Below, in pieces: positions 10,317-19,873 of a DNA stretch of 64,000 bases; the first letter of the stretch is position 1, and each line of letters begins with the position of its first letter. Below the pieces are notes generated by a model. That model was not told where the DNA came from. It ran no database searches and saw only the letters and a program-made list of their open reading frames with translations. The position numbers and the translations under genes were made by a program. Origin of the DNA: Klebsiella terrigena (GTDB lineage Bacteria > Pseudomonadota > Gammaproteobacteria > Enterobacterales > Enterobacteriaceae); assembly GCF_006539725.1 (NCBI RefSeq), contig NZ_BJNO01000025.1:1-64000 (forward strand), in the 5' to 3' direction.

Positions 10317-13300
10317 ATGATCCCACAAATTTCTCAAGCACCAGGCGTCGTTCAGCTGGTATTGAATTTTTTGCAGGTACTGGAGCAACAAGGTTTTACC
10401 GGCGATACCGCCACCAGCTATGCCGACAGGCTGACGATGGCGACGGATAACAGCATCTATCAGCTGCTGCCGGACGCGATTTTATTCCCTCGCTCTACGG
10501 CGGACGTCGCGCTGCTGGCGAGAGTGGCGGCGGATGAGCGTTTTAAAACGCTGGTCTTTACGCCACGCGGCGGCGGCACCGGCACCAACGGCCAGTCGCT
10601 GAACGCGGGAATAGTCGTTGATATGTCCCGCTATATGAACCGCATTATCGAAATTAACCCGGAAGAAGGCTGGGTTAGGGTCGAAGCCGGGGTCATTAAA
10701 GATCAGCTCAACCAATATCTTAAGCCGTACGGCTACTTTTTCGCGCCGGAGCTGTCAACCAGCAACCGCGCCACCCTCGGCGGAATGATCAATACCGATG
10801 CCTCCGGCCAGGGGTCGCTGGTGTACGGTAAAACCTCCGATCACGTGCTGGGCGTGCGCTCGGTGCTGATGGGGGGCGATATTCTGGATACCCAGGCCAT
10901 TCCCGCAGCCCTGGCAGAAACCCTGGCAAACGAGCAGTCGGCAATCGGGCGCATTTACCGCACCGTCTACCAGCGCTGCAAAGCGCAGCGCCAGCTGATT
11001 ATCGATAAATTCCCCAAACTTAACCGCTTCCTGACCGGCTACGATCTGCGCCACGTCTTTAATGACGATCTCAGCGAATTCGACCTGACGCGGGTATTAA
11101 CCGGTTCGGAAGGGACGCTGGCGTTTATTACCGAAGCGCGTCTCGACATCACCCGACTGCCGAAGGTACGTCGGCTGGTGAACGTTAAGTATGATTCGTT
11201 TGACTCGGCGCTGCGCAATGCGCCGTTTATGGTGGCGGCCAACGCGCTGTCGGTGGAAACCGTCGACTCGAAGGTGCTCAACCTCGCGCGCGAGGATATT
11301 GTCTGGCACTCCGTCAGCGAACTGATCGCCGACGTGCCGGATAAAGAGATGCTGGGGCTGAACATCGTCGAGTTTTCCGGCGATGACGTCGAGCTAATCG
11401 ACGGCCAGGTGGCTTCGCTGTGTCAGCGCCTGGATCGGCTGATCGCGCAGGGTGAAGCCGGCGTCATCGGCTGGCAGGTATGCGGCGAGCTGGACGGCGT
11501 TGAGCGTATCTATGCGATGCGTAAAAAGGCGGTAGGGCTGCTGGGTAACGCGAAGGGCGCGGCTAAACCGATTCCCTTTGCCGAAGATACCTGCGTGCCG
11601 CCGGAGCATCTGGCGGATTACATCGTCGAGTTTCGCGCGCTGCTGGACGCCCACGGCCTGAGCTACGGCATGTTTGGTCACGTTGATGCCGGGGTGCTGC
11701 ACGTGCGCCCGGCGCTGGATATGTGCGATCCTCAGCAGGAAGTGCTGATGAAGCGGATCTCCGATCAAGTGGTCGCCCTGACGGCCAAATACGGCGGCCT
11801 GCTGTGGGGTGAGCACGGGAAGGGGTTCCGCGCCGAGTACAGCCCGGCGTTCTTTGGCGACGAGCTCTACGGCGAGCTGCGGAAAGTGAAGGCGGCATTT
11901 GACCCGGATAACCGCCTTAACCCGGGTAAAATTTGCCCGCCGGAAGGCGTCGATGCGCCGATGATGAAGGTGGACGCGGTGAAACGCGGCACCTTCGATC
12001 GCCAGATCCCTATCGCCGTACGCAGCTCATGGCGCGGGGCGATGGAGTGTAACGGCAACGGCCTGTGCTTTAACTTTGATGTTAAAAGCCCGATGTGCCC
12101 GTCGATGAAGGTGAGCAATCATCGTATCCATTCGCCAAAAGGCCGGGCAACGCTGGTGCGCGAGTGGCTGCGTCTGCTGGCCGATCGGGGTATCGATCCC
12201 AACCAGCTGGAGAGCCAGCTGACGGAGAAACGCGCCAGCCTGCGCGAGCTTATCGAGCGTACCCGCAACAGCTGGCACGCGCGCAAGGGCGAGTATGACT
12301 TCTCCCATGAGGTCAAAGAGGCGATGTCCGGCTGCCTGGCCTGTAAAGCCTGCTCTACCCAGTGTCCGATTAAAATCGACGTTCCGGAGTTCCGTTCGCG
12401 CTTCCTGCAGCTTTACCACAGCCGCTATCTGCGCCCGGTGCGCGACCATCTGGTAGCGACGGTGGAATCCTACGCGCCGTTGATGGCGCAGGCGCCGAAA
12501 ACCTTTAACTTCTTTATTAACCAGCCGTGGATGCGCAAGCTGTCGGAGAAGCACATCGGGATGGTGGATTTACCGCTGCTCTCTACACCGTCGCTGAAGC
12601 AGCAAATGGTCGGCCACCGTTCGGCGAATATGACGCTGGAGCAGCTTGAAACGCTGAGCGCCGAGCAAAAGGCCAAAATGGTGCTGGTGGTGCAGGATCC
12701 GTTCACCAGCTACTACGATGCGCAGGTGGTGGCTGATTTTATCCGGCTGGTGGAAAAGGTCGGCTATCAGCCGGTGCTGCTGCCGTTCTCACCAAACGGC
12801 AAGGCGCAGCATATTAAAGGCTTCCTGTCGCGTTTCGCCCGTACGGCGCAGAAAACGGCGGACTTCCTCAACCGGATGGCGCAGCTCGAGATCCCGATGG
12901 TTGGCGTCGATCCGGCCCTGGTGCTGTGCTATCGCGATGAATACAACCAGACGCTGGGCGATAAGCGCGGCGACTTCCGCGTGATGCTGGTGCATGAATG
13001 GCTGCCGCAGGCGCTGCCTGAAAACGCGGTGCAGGATAACGGCGGCGAGGCGTGGTATCTGTTTGGCCACTGCACGGAGGTCACGGCGCTCCCGGCGGCC
13101 CCGAAACAGTGGGCCGAAATTTTTGCGCGCTTTGGCGCGAAGCTGGAAAACGTCAGCGTGGGCTGCTGTGGCATGGCCGGAACCTACGGCCATGAGGTTA
13201 AAAACCATGCCAACTCGCTGGCGATTTACGCGCTTTCCTGGCAACAGGCGATTCAGCGTTTGCCGCGCAACCGCTGTCTGGTGACCGGTTACTCCTGTCG

Positions 13301-13373
13301 TAGTCAGGTTAAGCGTATTGAAGGCAGCGGCGTACGTCACCCGCTGCAGGCGCTGCTGGAGATTATTGGATGA
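10317..13373 (+). CDS. ydiJ: FAD-linked D-2-hydroxyglutarate dehydrogenase YdiJ
   Basis: YdiJ is a large fused FAD/iron-sulfur oxidoreductase; the E. coli protein oxidises D-2-hydroxyglutarate. From MIPQISQAPG it has 1018 residues, exactly the E. coli length. Domain order: PCMH-type FAD-binding domain (TPRGGGTGTNGQS, LGGMINTDASGQGS), FAD-oxidase C-terminal domain (GHVDAGVLHVRP), a ferredoxin-like cluster site beginning at Cys673 (CLACKACSTQC), and a CCG heterodisulfide-reductase-type domain near 950 (GCCGMAG). The reading frame extends 61 codons upstream to a TTG, but homology and length favour the internal ATG. It overlaps menI by four bases (ATGA). Confidence 0.94.
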   Translation: MIPQISQAPGVVQLVLNFLQVLEQQGFTGDTATSYADRLTMATDNSIYQLLPDAILFPRSTADVALLARVAADERFKTLVFTPRGGGTGTNGQSLNAGIVVDMSRYMNRIIEINPEEGWVRVEAGVIKDQLNQYLKPYGYFFAPELSTSNRATLGGMINTDASGQGSLVYGKTSDHVLGVRSVLMGGDILDTQAIPAALAETLANEQSAIGRIYRTVYQRCKAQRQLIIDKFPKLNRFLTGYDLRHVFNDDLSEFDLTRVLTGSEGTLAFITEARLDITRLPKVRRLVNVKYDSFDSALRNAPFMVAANALSVETVDSKVLNLAREDIVWHSVSELIADVPDKEMLGLNIVEFSGDDVELIDGQVASLCQRLDRLIAQGEAGVIGWQVCGELDGVERIYAMRKKAVGLLGNAKGAAKPIPFAEDTCVPPEHLADYIVEFRALLDAHGLSYGMFGHVDAGVLHVRPALDMCDPQQEVLMKRISDQVVALTAKYGGLLWGEHGKGFRAEYSPAFFGDELYGELRKVKAAFDPDNRLNPGKICPPEGVDAPMMKVDAVKRGTFDRQIPIAVRSSWRGAMECNGNGLCFNFDVKSPMCPSMKVSNHRIHSPKGRATLVREWLRLLADRGIDPNQLESQLTEKRASLRELIERTRNSWHARKGEYDFSHEVKEAMSGCLACKACSTQCPIKIDVPEFRSRFLQLYHSRYLRPVRDHLVATVESYAPLMAQAPKTFNFFINQPWMRKLSEKHIGMVDLPLLSTPSLKQQMVGHRSANMTLEQLETLSAEQKAKMVLVVQDPFTSYYDAQVVADFIRLVEKVGYQPVLLPFSPNGKAQHIKGFLSRFARTAQKTADFLNRMAQLEIPMVGVDPALVLCYRDEYNQTLGDKRGDFRVMLVHEWLPQALPENAVQDNGGEAWYLFGHCTEVTALPAAPKQWAEIFARFGAKLENVSVGCCGMAGTYGHEVKNHANSLAIYALSWQQAIQRLPRNRCLVTGYSCRSQVKRIEGSGVRHPLQALLEIIG

Positions 13374-13780
13374 TTTGGAAACGTCAGACCACGCTGGAAC
13401 AGCTCAACGGCATGGGCGAGGGCAATATGGTGGGTCTGCTGGATATCCGCTTTGATGTGTTTACCGATGACACTATTGAAGCCACGATGCCGGTAGACAG
13501 CCGTACCCATCAGCCGTTCGGCCTGCTGCACGGCGGCGCGTCGGTGGTGCTGGCAGAAACGCTGGGTTCGGTTGCCGGCTATTTATGCAGCGAGGGCGAG
13601 CAAAAGGTGGTGGGGCTTGAGGTTAACGCTAACCATATCCGTTCGGTCCGCGGTGGTCGGGTGCGTGGCGTCTGTAAAGCGCTGCACGTCGGGTCTCGCC
13701 ATCAGGTGTGGCAGATTGAAATATCCGACGAGCAGGGGCGTCTGTGCTGCTCGTCGCGGCTGACGACGGCGGTGGTTTAA
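13370..13780 (+). CDS. menI: 1,4-dihydroxy-2-naphthoyl-CoA hydrolase
   Basis: MenI (YdiI) is a hotdog-fold thioesterase releasing 1,4-dihydroxy-2-naphthoate from its CoA ester in menaquinone synthesis. The 136 residues match E. coli. The signature HQPFGLLHGGASVVLAETLGS contains the catalytic Glu and the HGG turn; the C-terminal beta strands with the CCSSRLTTAVV end follow. The ATG overlaps the ydiJ stop as ATGA, so the two are translationally coupled. Confidence 0.95.
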   Translation: MIWKRQTTLEQLNGMGEGNMVGLLDIRFDVFTDDTIEATMPVDSRTHQPFGLLHGGASVVLAETLGSVAGYLCSEGEQKVVGLEVNANHIRSVRGGRVRGVCKALHVGSRHQVWQIEISDEQGRLCCSSRLTTAVV

Positions 13781-13804
13781 GAGCGCGCTCGCCGCCTGAG
13801 GTGA

Positions 13805-13836
13805 TATATGGGGGAAAGTATTCCCCCATATTCTTT
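13805..13836. terminator. Bidirectional terminator between menI and a DUF1508 gene
   Basis: ATATGGGGGAA pairs with TTCCCCCATAT around a four-base loop, followed by a T-rich stretch on the plus strand and preceded by TATA on the other side. It ends at the stop of the convergent DUF1508 gene, so it probably serves both. Confidence 0.75.
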
Positions 13837-14023
13837 ATAGCGATTCATCCTTAATTGTTTCGCTCGGTCCATTCTTCTGCACCGAGGCAATTCCTTTTTT
13901 GGCCGCATCCTTCGAGGAATACATTTCACTGGTGGCGATAGTTTCGTGGTTATCGGCCTTCAGTAAGAAATACCAGGGTTGGGACACGCTCTTCTCTGAC
14001 TTCTTAATGACGTAATACCCCAT
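13835..14023 (-). CDS. DUF1508 (YegP-like) small protein
   Basis: This is a 62-residue protein with one copy of the DUF1508 fold seen twice in YegP. It shows the hallmark FYLLKADNHETI-type strand (WYFLLKADN), then SEMYSSKDAAKKGIASVQKN. The domain is a small beta-beta-alpha unit with no known catalysis. A good Shine-Dalgarno (AGAGGT) lies upstream of the ATG. It replaces the E. coli ydiH position next to menI. Confidence 0.8.
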   Translation of the reverse strand: MGYYVIKKSEKSVSQPWYFLLKADNHETIATSEMYSSKDAAKKGIASVQKNGPSETIKDESL

Positions 14024-14189
14024 CTTTTACCTCTTTTGACGTTAACAGCTCCCCATGATATGTAGACTATGGCGGCTTGCGCGGCAAGTAATCGTCTAAT
14101 AAATATATAAATCATGCTTCACATGCTCCGTATATGCTACTATTTAATCACTATGCACTTGCAGAGCAACAAAGAGGACGGAGTTAACC

Positions 14190-14438
14190 ATGGGTATCAT
14201 TTCCTGGATCATTTTTGGTCTTATTGCCGGTATTTTAGCGAAGTGGATCATGCCGGGCAAAGACGGTGGCGGCTTTTTCGTCACTATCATTCTGGGGGTC
14301 ATCGGTGCGGTAGTGGGCGGCTGGATCAGCACCTTCTTTGGCTTTGGCAAGGTTGACGGGTTTAATTTCGGTAGCTTTGTCGTTGCGGTAATTGGCGCGC
14401 TGGTGGTGCTGTTTATCTACAGAAAAATTAAGAGCTAA
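14190..14438 (+). CDS. GlsB/YeaQ/YmgE family stress-response membrane protein
   Basis: This 82-residue inner-membrane protein has three Gly-rich hydrophobic helices (about 3-22, 28-48 and 58-77). They carry the family hallmarks GLIAGILAKWIMPGKDGGG and ILGVIGAVVGGWIS. Members are stress-induced and sometimes called transglycosylase-associated, but a biochemical role is not established. The Shine-Dalgarno GGACGGAG lies ahead of the ATG, and a good terminator follows 34 bases after the stop. It is monocistronic. Confidence 0.9.
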   Translation: MGIISWIIFGLIAGILAKWIMPGKDGGGFFVTIILGVIGAVVGGWISTFFGFGKVDGFNFGSFVVAVIGALVVLFIYRKIKS

Positions 14439-14472
14439 TAGCCCTTCAGTATCAATCTGAATCATAAGATAT

Positions 14473-14505
14473 AAAAGCTGCCGCTATTATTGGCAGCTTT
14501 TTTTT
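14473..14505 (+). terminator. Rho-independent terminator of the YeaQ-family gene
   Basis: AAAAGCTGCC (14473-14482) pairs with GGCAGCTTTT (from 14492) and is followed by a run of T. It is a strong intrinsic terminator. Confidence 0.9.
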
Positions 14506-14668
14506 CGTTTGCATAATAGCCATGCCGATGCCTCGGGTGACTAAAAAACCACATAAACCCGATGGGGAAATCCATTTCGAGCGCTAATTTATCGCGCCTG
14601 CCGGCGCCGCTCGCAGGGACTGCCAGCGTATTTTATCGTGCCTGCACGGTTTAATTAAGCCGACAAAA

Positions 14669-14998
14669 TCACAAGGGTCCGGTCGCTGCCATATCGGGTA
14701 CGGCGACGACTTCGACATGGACCTCATAATGCCGGGCTTTGCTGGCAGGGATTAATGCGGTGAGTTTATTAATGGTGTCAGTCGGATTATCGCTGGCAAC
14801 GGTTGCGGAGAAGAGCGTGGGTTTTCTCGGAGGCAGTGGCGGCATGGGCATGGGCATGGGGCCAAACTCATGGTTCATCTCAAACGGCGGCTGTCCGGCG
14901 TTATCCCGCGCAGGCGGCGTTTCGCTTTTATCCGCGGCGAAGGCGCTGGCGGCGGCAATAGAAACGGTTGCTAACAGGGCAATGATTGTTCTTTTCAT
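14669..14998 (-). CDS. Small periplasmic Pro/Met-rich protein, unknown function
   Basis: This 109-residue protein has a clear Sec signal peptide (MKRTIIALLATVSIAAASAFA, cleavage after AFA). The mature part opens with a low-complexity region rich in Pro and Met around 47-57 (PMPMPMPPLPP), then a possible small alpha/beta unit (SATVASDNPTDTINKLTALIP). I do not recognise the family. Met-rich periplasmic stretches can bind copper(I) or act as methionine-sulfoxide targets, but that is speculation. AGAGGT precedes the ATG. Confidence 0.7.
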   Translation of the reverse strand: MKRTIIALLATVSIAAASAFAADKSETPPARDNAGQPPFEMNHEFGPMPMPMPPLPPRKPTLFSATVASDNPTDTINKLTALIPASKARHYEVHVEVVAVPDMAATGPL

Positions 14999-15233
14999 CT
15001 TCGTTACCTCTTAAGTGTGTGGCTAAAATCTTAGAGGCTAGGTTTCGGGCCGACAATCCCACCGGGGGCGAATCCTCCAAATCTCCTTATTTATTAACGA
15101 CTGTGGAGGGTCTGCAGAAGGGCGCGCGGGGAGGTAAAACCGAGGGCCGGTTTCATCAGGACACGGCTATGGCCGGGCGATAAACGGCGAGAATCGGAAC
15201 AGCGGCGGCAAAGAGCTGTGGCGCAACAGGCTT

Positions 15234-15302
15234 TCAGTCCAGCAGTACGCTCATCACCAGAAGAACGACCATGCACATCGACATAATACTGATATCTATC
15301 AT
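15234..15302 (-). CDS. Candidate 22-residue hydrophobic peptide
   Basis: A short frame encodes MIDISIMSMCMVVLLVMSVL plus Leu-Asp and a TGA stop. It has one hydrophobic helix with an acidic residue near each end, like type I toxin or small stress membrane peptides. The Shine-Dalgarno is weak (ACGG). About 70 nt upstream is a nested inverted repeat, and a TATAAA element lies at 15431-15436 on the same strand. A short stem (AAACCG/CGGTTT, about 15136-15153) lies downstream. No database relative is known to me, so it may be fortuitous. Confidence 0.35.
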   Translation of the reverse strand: MIDISIMSMCMVVLLVMSVLLD

Positions 15303-15370
15303 CCGTTACGACAAAAGCTCCAGGTTATCAGCGGCTCCGACATCATGCCGAAAACTGTAGAAAATATAGA

Positions 15371-15418
15371 CGGGGATTGTACACCAGCTTGATCATGGTG
15401 ATTAAAACTTAATCCCCG
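15371..15418. repeat. Nested inverted repeat in the sufA upstream region
   Basis: Outer arms CGGGGATT (15371-15378) and AATCCCCG (15411-15418) enclose inner arms CACCA (15382-15386) and TGGTG (15396-15400). This can fold into a two-tier stem-loop on either strand. On the minus strand it would be in the 5' leader of the candidate 22-residue peptide. Confidence 0.6.
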
Positions 15419-15484
15419 CGGGACGGGCGACTTTATAACCAAAATGTCTACGTATAGCCACACAACACCCCTTGTTTTCAGATA

Positions 15485-15570
15485 ATACTTATAGATTGGA
15501 GGTGATACTCGTGGGGTCAGTCAACGTTAAGCGATTGTATAAGGTTTTAGCGGCATAGCTGAAAAGCCGC
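15485..15570 (+). ncRNA. Possible RydB-like small RNA locus
   Basis: E. coli has the sRNA RydB between menI and sufA. The stretch around 15487-15530, with GATTGGAGGTGATACTC, looks like a non-coding conserved block at the corresponding place. I cannot verify the alignment from memory, and the ends are approximate. The rest of the 940-bp region from 15003 to 15943 shows no further supported gene apart from the peptide and repeat listed here. Confidence 0.35.
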
Positions 15571-15879
15571 GCGCCTTCAGCGCCGGGCCGGAATAGGCCG
15601 GAAGGGAGTGATGGCGCAACGGTGTAACTATATAACCCGCTGAATATCCGATAACCTGCTGAAAGGCGGATTTTTTCATCTCCTATCTCAAAAATCGGTA
15701 TTTTCGATGCATCTTTTCCATTGCCGCATTTTCTGCCAACCCATATCAGATAACTTATTATTTTTCAGTCTATTAAATAGAAAAAATGAGACCTGATAAG
15801 CAGTAAAGCAGGGTCTATGCTTATAAAAAGGGCCATAAAAGAGTCTCAGGGGCGAATACCCCTTCTCCAGATGGGTTGA

Positions 15880-15898
15880 AGTGATAATCGTTATCACT
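15880..15898 (+). promoter_or_regulatory. Fur box of the suf operon
   Basis: AGTGATAA and TTATCACT form perfect 8-bp inverted arms around a three-base centre. It lies 46 bp before the sufA start, as expected for Fur repression of suf under iron sufficiency. Confidence 0.88.
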
Positions 15899-15943
15899 AA
15901 CATGGTGAGATGCCCTGATGGCGCCAACCAATGAGGTAGACCG

Positions 15944-16321
15944 ATGGAATTACAAGCAGGAACCTTTAACCCCGACGATTTTAACTGGCGTGGCCTGATC
16001 ATGACGCCCGCTGCCGCTGCCCATATTCGTGAGCTGGTGAGCAAGCAGCCGCCGATGCAGGGGCTGCGTCTTGGCGTGAAAACCAGCGGCTGTGCCGGCT
16101 TTGCCTACGTCATGGAGCTTATCGCAGAGCCCGCGAAAGACGATCTGCTGTTTGAGTTCGAAGGCGCGAAGCTGTGGGCGCCGCTGCAGGCCATGCCGTT
16201 TATTGATGGTACGGAGCTGGATTACGTTCGGGAAGGATTAAATGAAATCTTTAAGTTTCATAACCCGAAAGCGCAGCACGAGTGCGGCTGCGGTGAAAGC
16301 TTTGGGGTTCAGGCGGAGTAA
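15944..16321 (+). CDS. sufA: Fe-S cluster assembly carrier SufA
   Basis: SufA is an A-type carrier that receives clusters from the SufBCD scaffold and delivers them to apoproteins. The 125 residues compare with 122 in E. coli. The three ligand cysteines are present at Cys50, Cys114 and Cys116 (TSGCAGF and ECGCGES). It is the first gene of the six-gene suf operon and lies behind a Fur box. Three extra residues (QAE) extend the C-terminus. sufB follows after two bases. Confidence 0.96.
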   Translation: MELQAGTFNPDDFNWRGLIMTPAAAAHIRELVSKQPPMQGLRLGVKTSGCAGFAYVMELIAEPAKDDLLFEFEGAKLWAPLQAMPFIDGTELDYVREGLNEIFKFHNPKAQHECGCGESFGVQAE

Positions 16322-16323
16322 TT

Positions 16324-17811
16324 ATGTCTCGTAATACTGAAACAACTGACGATGTCAAAACCTGGACCGGCGGGCCGCTGAATTATAAAGAAGGCTTTTT
16401 TACCCGGTTACAGACCGATGAGCTGGCCAAGGGCATCAACGAAGAGGTGGTGCGGGCGATCTCCGCCCGCCGCAACGAGCCGGAGTGGATGCTGGAGTTC
16501 AGACTGAGCGCTTTCAGAGCGTGGCTGGAGATGGAAGAGCCGCACTGGCTCAAGGCGCACTACGATAAGCTGGACTATCAGGACTACAGCTACTATTCCG
16601 CGCCATCCTGCGGCAACTGCGACGACACCTGCGCCTCCGAGCCGGGTGCGGTGCAGCAAACCGGCCCCGCCGACTATCTGACCAGCGAAGTCGAAGAGGC
16701 CTTCAATCTGCTGGGCGTGCCGGTACGCGAAGGACGCGAAGTGGCGGTAGACGCCATCTTTGACTCGGTCTCGGTCGCCACCACCTACAGGGAAAAGCTG
16801 GCGGAGCAGGGCATTATCTTCTGCTCCTTCGGCGAAGCGATTCACGATCATCCGGAGCTGGTGAAAAAATATCTCGGCACCGTGGTGCCCGGCAATGACA
16901 ACTTCTTCGCCGCGCTGAACGCCGCGGTCGCCTCCGACGGCACCTTTATCTACGTGCCGAAAGGCGTGCGCTGCCCGATGGAGCTATCGACCTATTTTCG
17001 CATCAATGCGGAAAAAACCGGCCAGTTTGAACGCACGATCCTCGTCGCCGACGAGGGCAGCTACGTCAGCTATATCGAAGGCTGCTCGGCGCCGGTTCGC
17101 GACAGCTACCAGCTGCACGCGGCGGTGGTTGAGGTCATCATCCACAAAGATGCCGAAGTAAAATACTCCACGGTGCAGAACTGGTTCCCCGGGGATAACA
17201 ACACCGGCGGGATCCTCAACTTCGTCACCAAGCGGGCGCTCTGTGAAGGCGACAACAGCAAAATGTCGTGGACCCAGTCGGAGACCGGCTCGGCGATAAC
17301 GTGGAAGTATCCGAGCTGTATTCTGCGCGGCGACAACTCCATCGGCGAGTTCTTCTCGGTGGCGCTGACCAGCGGCCACCAGCAGGCGGATACCGGCACC
17401 AAAATGATTCATATCGGTAAAAACACCCGCTCGACGATTATCTCCAAAGGGATCTCAGCCGGTAAAAGCCAGAACAGCTACCGCGGGCTGGTCAAAATTA
17501 TGCCGACGGCGACCAACGCGCGAAACTTTACCCAGTGTGACTCGATGCTGATCGGGCCGGACTGCGGGGCGCACACCTTCCCGTACGTCGAGTGCCGTAA
17601 CAACAGCGCCCAGCTGGAGCATGAAGCCACCACCTCGCGAATTGGTGAAGATCAGCTCTTCTACTGCCTGCAGCGCGGGATCAGTGAAGATGATGCGATC
17701 TCCATGATCGTTAACGGCTTCTGTAAGGATGTCTTCTCAGAGCTGCCGCTGGAATTTGCCGTGGAAGCGCAAAAACTGCTGGCGATTAGCCTTGAACACA
17801 GCGTCGGTTAA
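16324..17811 (+). CDS. sufB: Fe-S cluster scaffold protein SufB
   Basis: SufB is the scaffold subunit of the SufBC2D complex on which clusters are built from SufE-delivered sulfur. It has 495 residues, as in E. coli, with the C-terminal beta-helix core ([27 protein letters not shown] region) and conserved Cys in GCSAPVRD and near the C-terminus (NFTQCDSM). GGAG precedes the ATG, and it lies two bases from the sufA stop. Confidence 0.97.
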   Translation: MSRNTETTDDVKTWTGGPLNYKEGFFTRLQTDELAKGINEEVVRAISARRNEPEWMLEFRLSAFRAWLEMEEPHWLKAHYDKLDYQDYSYYSAPSCGNCDDTCASEPGAVQQTGPADYLTSEVEEAFNLLGVPVREGREVAVDAIFDSVSVATTYREKLAEQGIIFCSFGEAIHDHPELVKKYLGTVVPGNDNFFAALNAAVASDGTFIYVPKGVRCPMELSTYFRINAEKTGQFERTILVADEGSYVSYIEGCSAPVRDSYQLHAAVVEVIIHKDAEVKYSTVQNWFPGDNNTGGILNFVTKRALCEGDNSKMSWTQSETGSAITWKYPSCILRGDNSIGEFFSVALTSGHQQADTGTKMIHIGKNTRSTIISKGISAGKSQNSYRGLVKIMPTATNARNFTQCDSMLIGPDCGAHTFPYVECRNNSAQLEHEATTSRIGEDQLFYCLQRGISEDDAISMIVNGFCKDVFSELPLEFAVEAQKLLAISLEHSVG

Positions 17812-17859
17812 CAGTCTGGCCCATGCCGGCTGCGCGATGGCGCCGCCCGAAGCAGACTG
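17812..17859 (+). repeat. Inverted repeat in the sufB-sufC gap
   Basis: CAGTCTG (17812-17818) and CAGACTG (17853-17859) are perfect 7-bp inverted arms around a GC-rich interior. The hairpin would start immediately after the sufB stop and end before the sufC Shine-Dalgarno. It could protect the upstream mRNA or tune the SufC ratio (inference). Confidence 0.5.
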
Positions 17860-17877
17860 CCGAATTAAGGAATATAC

Positions 17878-18624
17878 ATGTTAAGCATTAAAGATTTGCA
17901 GGTATCCGTTGACGATAAAGAGATCCTGCGCGGGTTGAACCTCGATATCCGACCCGGCGAAGTTCACGCCATTATGGGGCCCAACGGCTCCGGGAAAAGC
18001 ACGCTCTCCGCAACGCTCGCCGGACGGGAAGACTACGAGGTGACCGGCGGCAGCGTTGAGTTTAAGGGCAAGGATCTGCTCGAGCTCGCGCCGGAGGATC
18101 GCTCGGGGGAGGGGATCTTCATGGCCTTCCAGTATCCGGTGGAAATTCCGGGCGTCAGCAACCAGTTTTTCCTGCAAACGGCGCTGAACGCGGTGCGCCG
18201 CTATCGCGGGCAGGAGCCGCTGGATCGCTTCGATTTTCAGGATCTGATGGAAGAGAAAATTAAGCTGCTGAAGATGCCGGAAGATCTGCTGACCCGCTCG
18301 GTCAACGTCGGCTTTTCCGGCGGCGAGAAAAAGCGCAACGACATTCTGCAGATGGCGGTGCTGGAGCCGGAGCTGTGCATTCTCGATGAGTCCGACTCGG
18401 GGCTGGATATCGACGCCCTGAAGATCGTATCTGACGGCGTTAACGCGCTGCGCGACGGCAAGCGCGCGTTTATTATCGTCACCCACTACCAGCGGATTCT
18501 CGACTATATCAAGCCTGATTACGTCCACGTGCTGTATCAGGGGCGGATCGTCAAATCCGGCGACTTCACCCTGGTCAAACAACTGGAGGAGCAGGGCTAT
18601 GGCTGGCTTACCGAACAGCAGTAA
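17878..18624 (+). CDS. sufC: Fe-S cluster assembly ATPase SufC
   Basis: SufC is the ABC-type ATPase that drives conformational change in SufBC2D. The 248 residues carry Walker A GPNGSGKST (34-42), the signature SGGEKKRND (near 151) and Walker B LCILDESDSGLD, followed by the H-loop histidine in VTHYQR. There is no membrane partner, as expected for this cytosolic ABC protein. AAGGA precedes the ATG; the 3' end overlaps sufD by 26 bases. Confidence 0.97.
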   Translation: MLSIKDLQVSVDDKEILRGLNLDIRPGEVHAIMGPNGSGKSTLSATLAGREDYEVTGGSVEFKGKDLLELAPEDRSGEGIFMAFQYPVEIPGVSNQFFLQTALNAVRRYRGQEPLDRFDFQDLMEEKIKLLKMPEDLLTRSVNVGFSGGEKKRNDILQMAVLEPELCILDESDSGLDIDALKIVSDGVNALRDGKRAFIIVTHYQRILDYIKPDYVHVLYQGRIVKSGDFTLVKQLEEQGYGWLTEQQ

Positions 18625-19873
18625 CGCGCTGCAGCAGTGGCACCACCTGTTTGAACAGCAGGCGGAGCAGCGAACGCCGGAAGCGCACCAGCACCTGCAG
18701 CAGGCGCTGCGCCTGGGGCTGCCGACGCGTAAGCATGAGCACTGGAAATATACCCCGCTGGATGCGCTGCTCGGCGGCACTTTTGTTGCCCCGCAACCCG
18801 AGGCGCTAACCGAGGCGCAGCGGGACGCGCTGGCGCTCTCCGTCGACGCCTGGCGGCTGGTGTTTATCGATGGCCGCTACAGCGAAGCGTTGAGCGACGC
18901 GCTGGGCGACAGCGGTTACGAAGTAAATATCGATAACCAGCGTCAGGCGCTGCCCGACGCGCTGCAGCCAGAGCTGTTTCTGCACCTGACCGAAAGCCTG
19001 GCACCGACGGTGACCCGCATTCGCGTGAAGCGCAACCAGCGCCCCGCGAGGCCGCTGCTGATCATGCACGTGACGCGCGGGCTGGCGGGCGAAGAGATGA
19101 ACACCGCGCACTACCGGCATCATCTGGAGCTGGAGAGCGGCGCGGAGGCGACGATTATCGAGCACTACGTCAGCCTCAACGAACAGCGCCATTTCACCGG
19201 CGGACGGCTGACCGCCGCTGTGGCGGATAACGCCCATCTGCAGCATATCAAGCTGGCGTTTGAAAACGCCCAGAGCTTCCACTTTGCCCACAACGACCTC
19301 TCTCTGGGCCGCGATGCGTCGGCCTTTAGCAGCAGCTTCCTGCTCGGTGGCGCGGTGCTGCGCCAGAATACCAGCGTGCAGCTGCGGGGTGAGAACAGCA
19401 ACCTGCGCATCAACTCGCTGGCGATGCCGGTCAAAAACGAGGTCTGCGACAGCCGCACCTGGCTGAACCATGACGTCGGCTACTGCAACAGCCGCCAGCT
19501 GCATAAAACCATCGTCAATGACAAAGGCCGGGCGGTGTTTAATGGCCTGATTAACGTTGCGCCGAACGCGATTAAAACCGACGGCCAGATGACCAACAAC
19601 AATCTGCTGTTAGGCCGGCTGTCGGAGGTGGATACCAAGCCGCAGCTGGAGATTTACGCCGATGACGTCAAGTGTAGCCACGGAGCCACCATCGGGCGCA
19701 TCGACGACGAACAGCTGTTTTACCTGCGCTCGCGTGGCATTACCCAGCAGGCGGCGCAGCACATGATCCTGTACGCATTCGCCGCCGAGCTGACGGAAGC
19801 CATCGGCGACGTGGCGCTCAGGCAGCAAATTCTCGCGCGCATCGGCCAGCGTTTACCGGGAGAGACAGCATGA
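18599..19873 (+). CDS. sufD: Fe-S cluster assembly protein SufD
   Basis: SufD is the SufB-like partner in the scaffold complex and is needed for iron entry. It has 424 residues (423 in E. coli). The C-terminal half contains the beta-helix segment shared with SufB ([21 protein letters not shown]), including the conserved Cys-Ser-His. The start lies within the sufC 3' end behind GGAG, and the stop overlaps the sufS start (ATGA). Both overlaps imply coupling. Confidence 0.96.
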   Translation: MAGLPNSSNALQQWHHLFEQQAEQRTPEAHQHLQQALRLGLPTRKHEHWKYTPLDALLGGTFVAPQPEALTEAQRDALALSVDAWRLVFIDGRYSEALSDALGDSGYEVNIDNQRQALPDALQPELFLHLTESLAPTVTRIRVKRNQRPARPLLIMHVTRGLAGEEMNTAHYRHHLELESGAEATIIEHYVSLNEQRHFTGGRLTAAVADNAHLQHIKLAFENAQSFHFAHNDLSLGRDASAFSSSFLLGGAVLRQNTSVQLRGENSNLRINSLAMPVKNEVCDSRTWLNHDVGYCNSRQLHKTIVNDKGRAVFNGLINVAPNAIKTDGQMTNNNLLLGRLSEVDTKPQLEIYADDVKCSHGATIGRIDDEQLFYLRSRGITQQAAQHMILYAFAAELTEAIGDVALRQQILARIGQRLPGETA

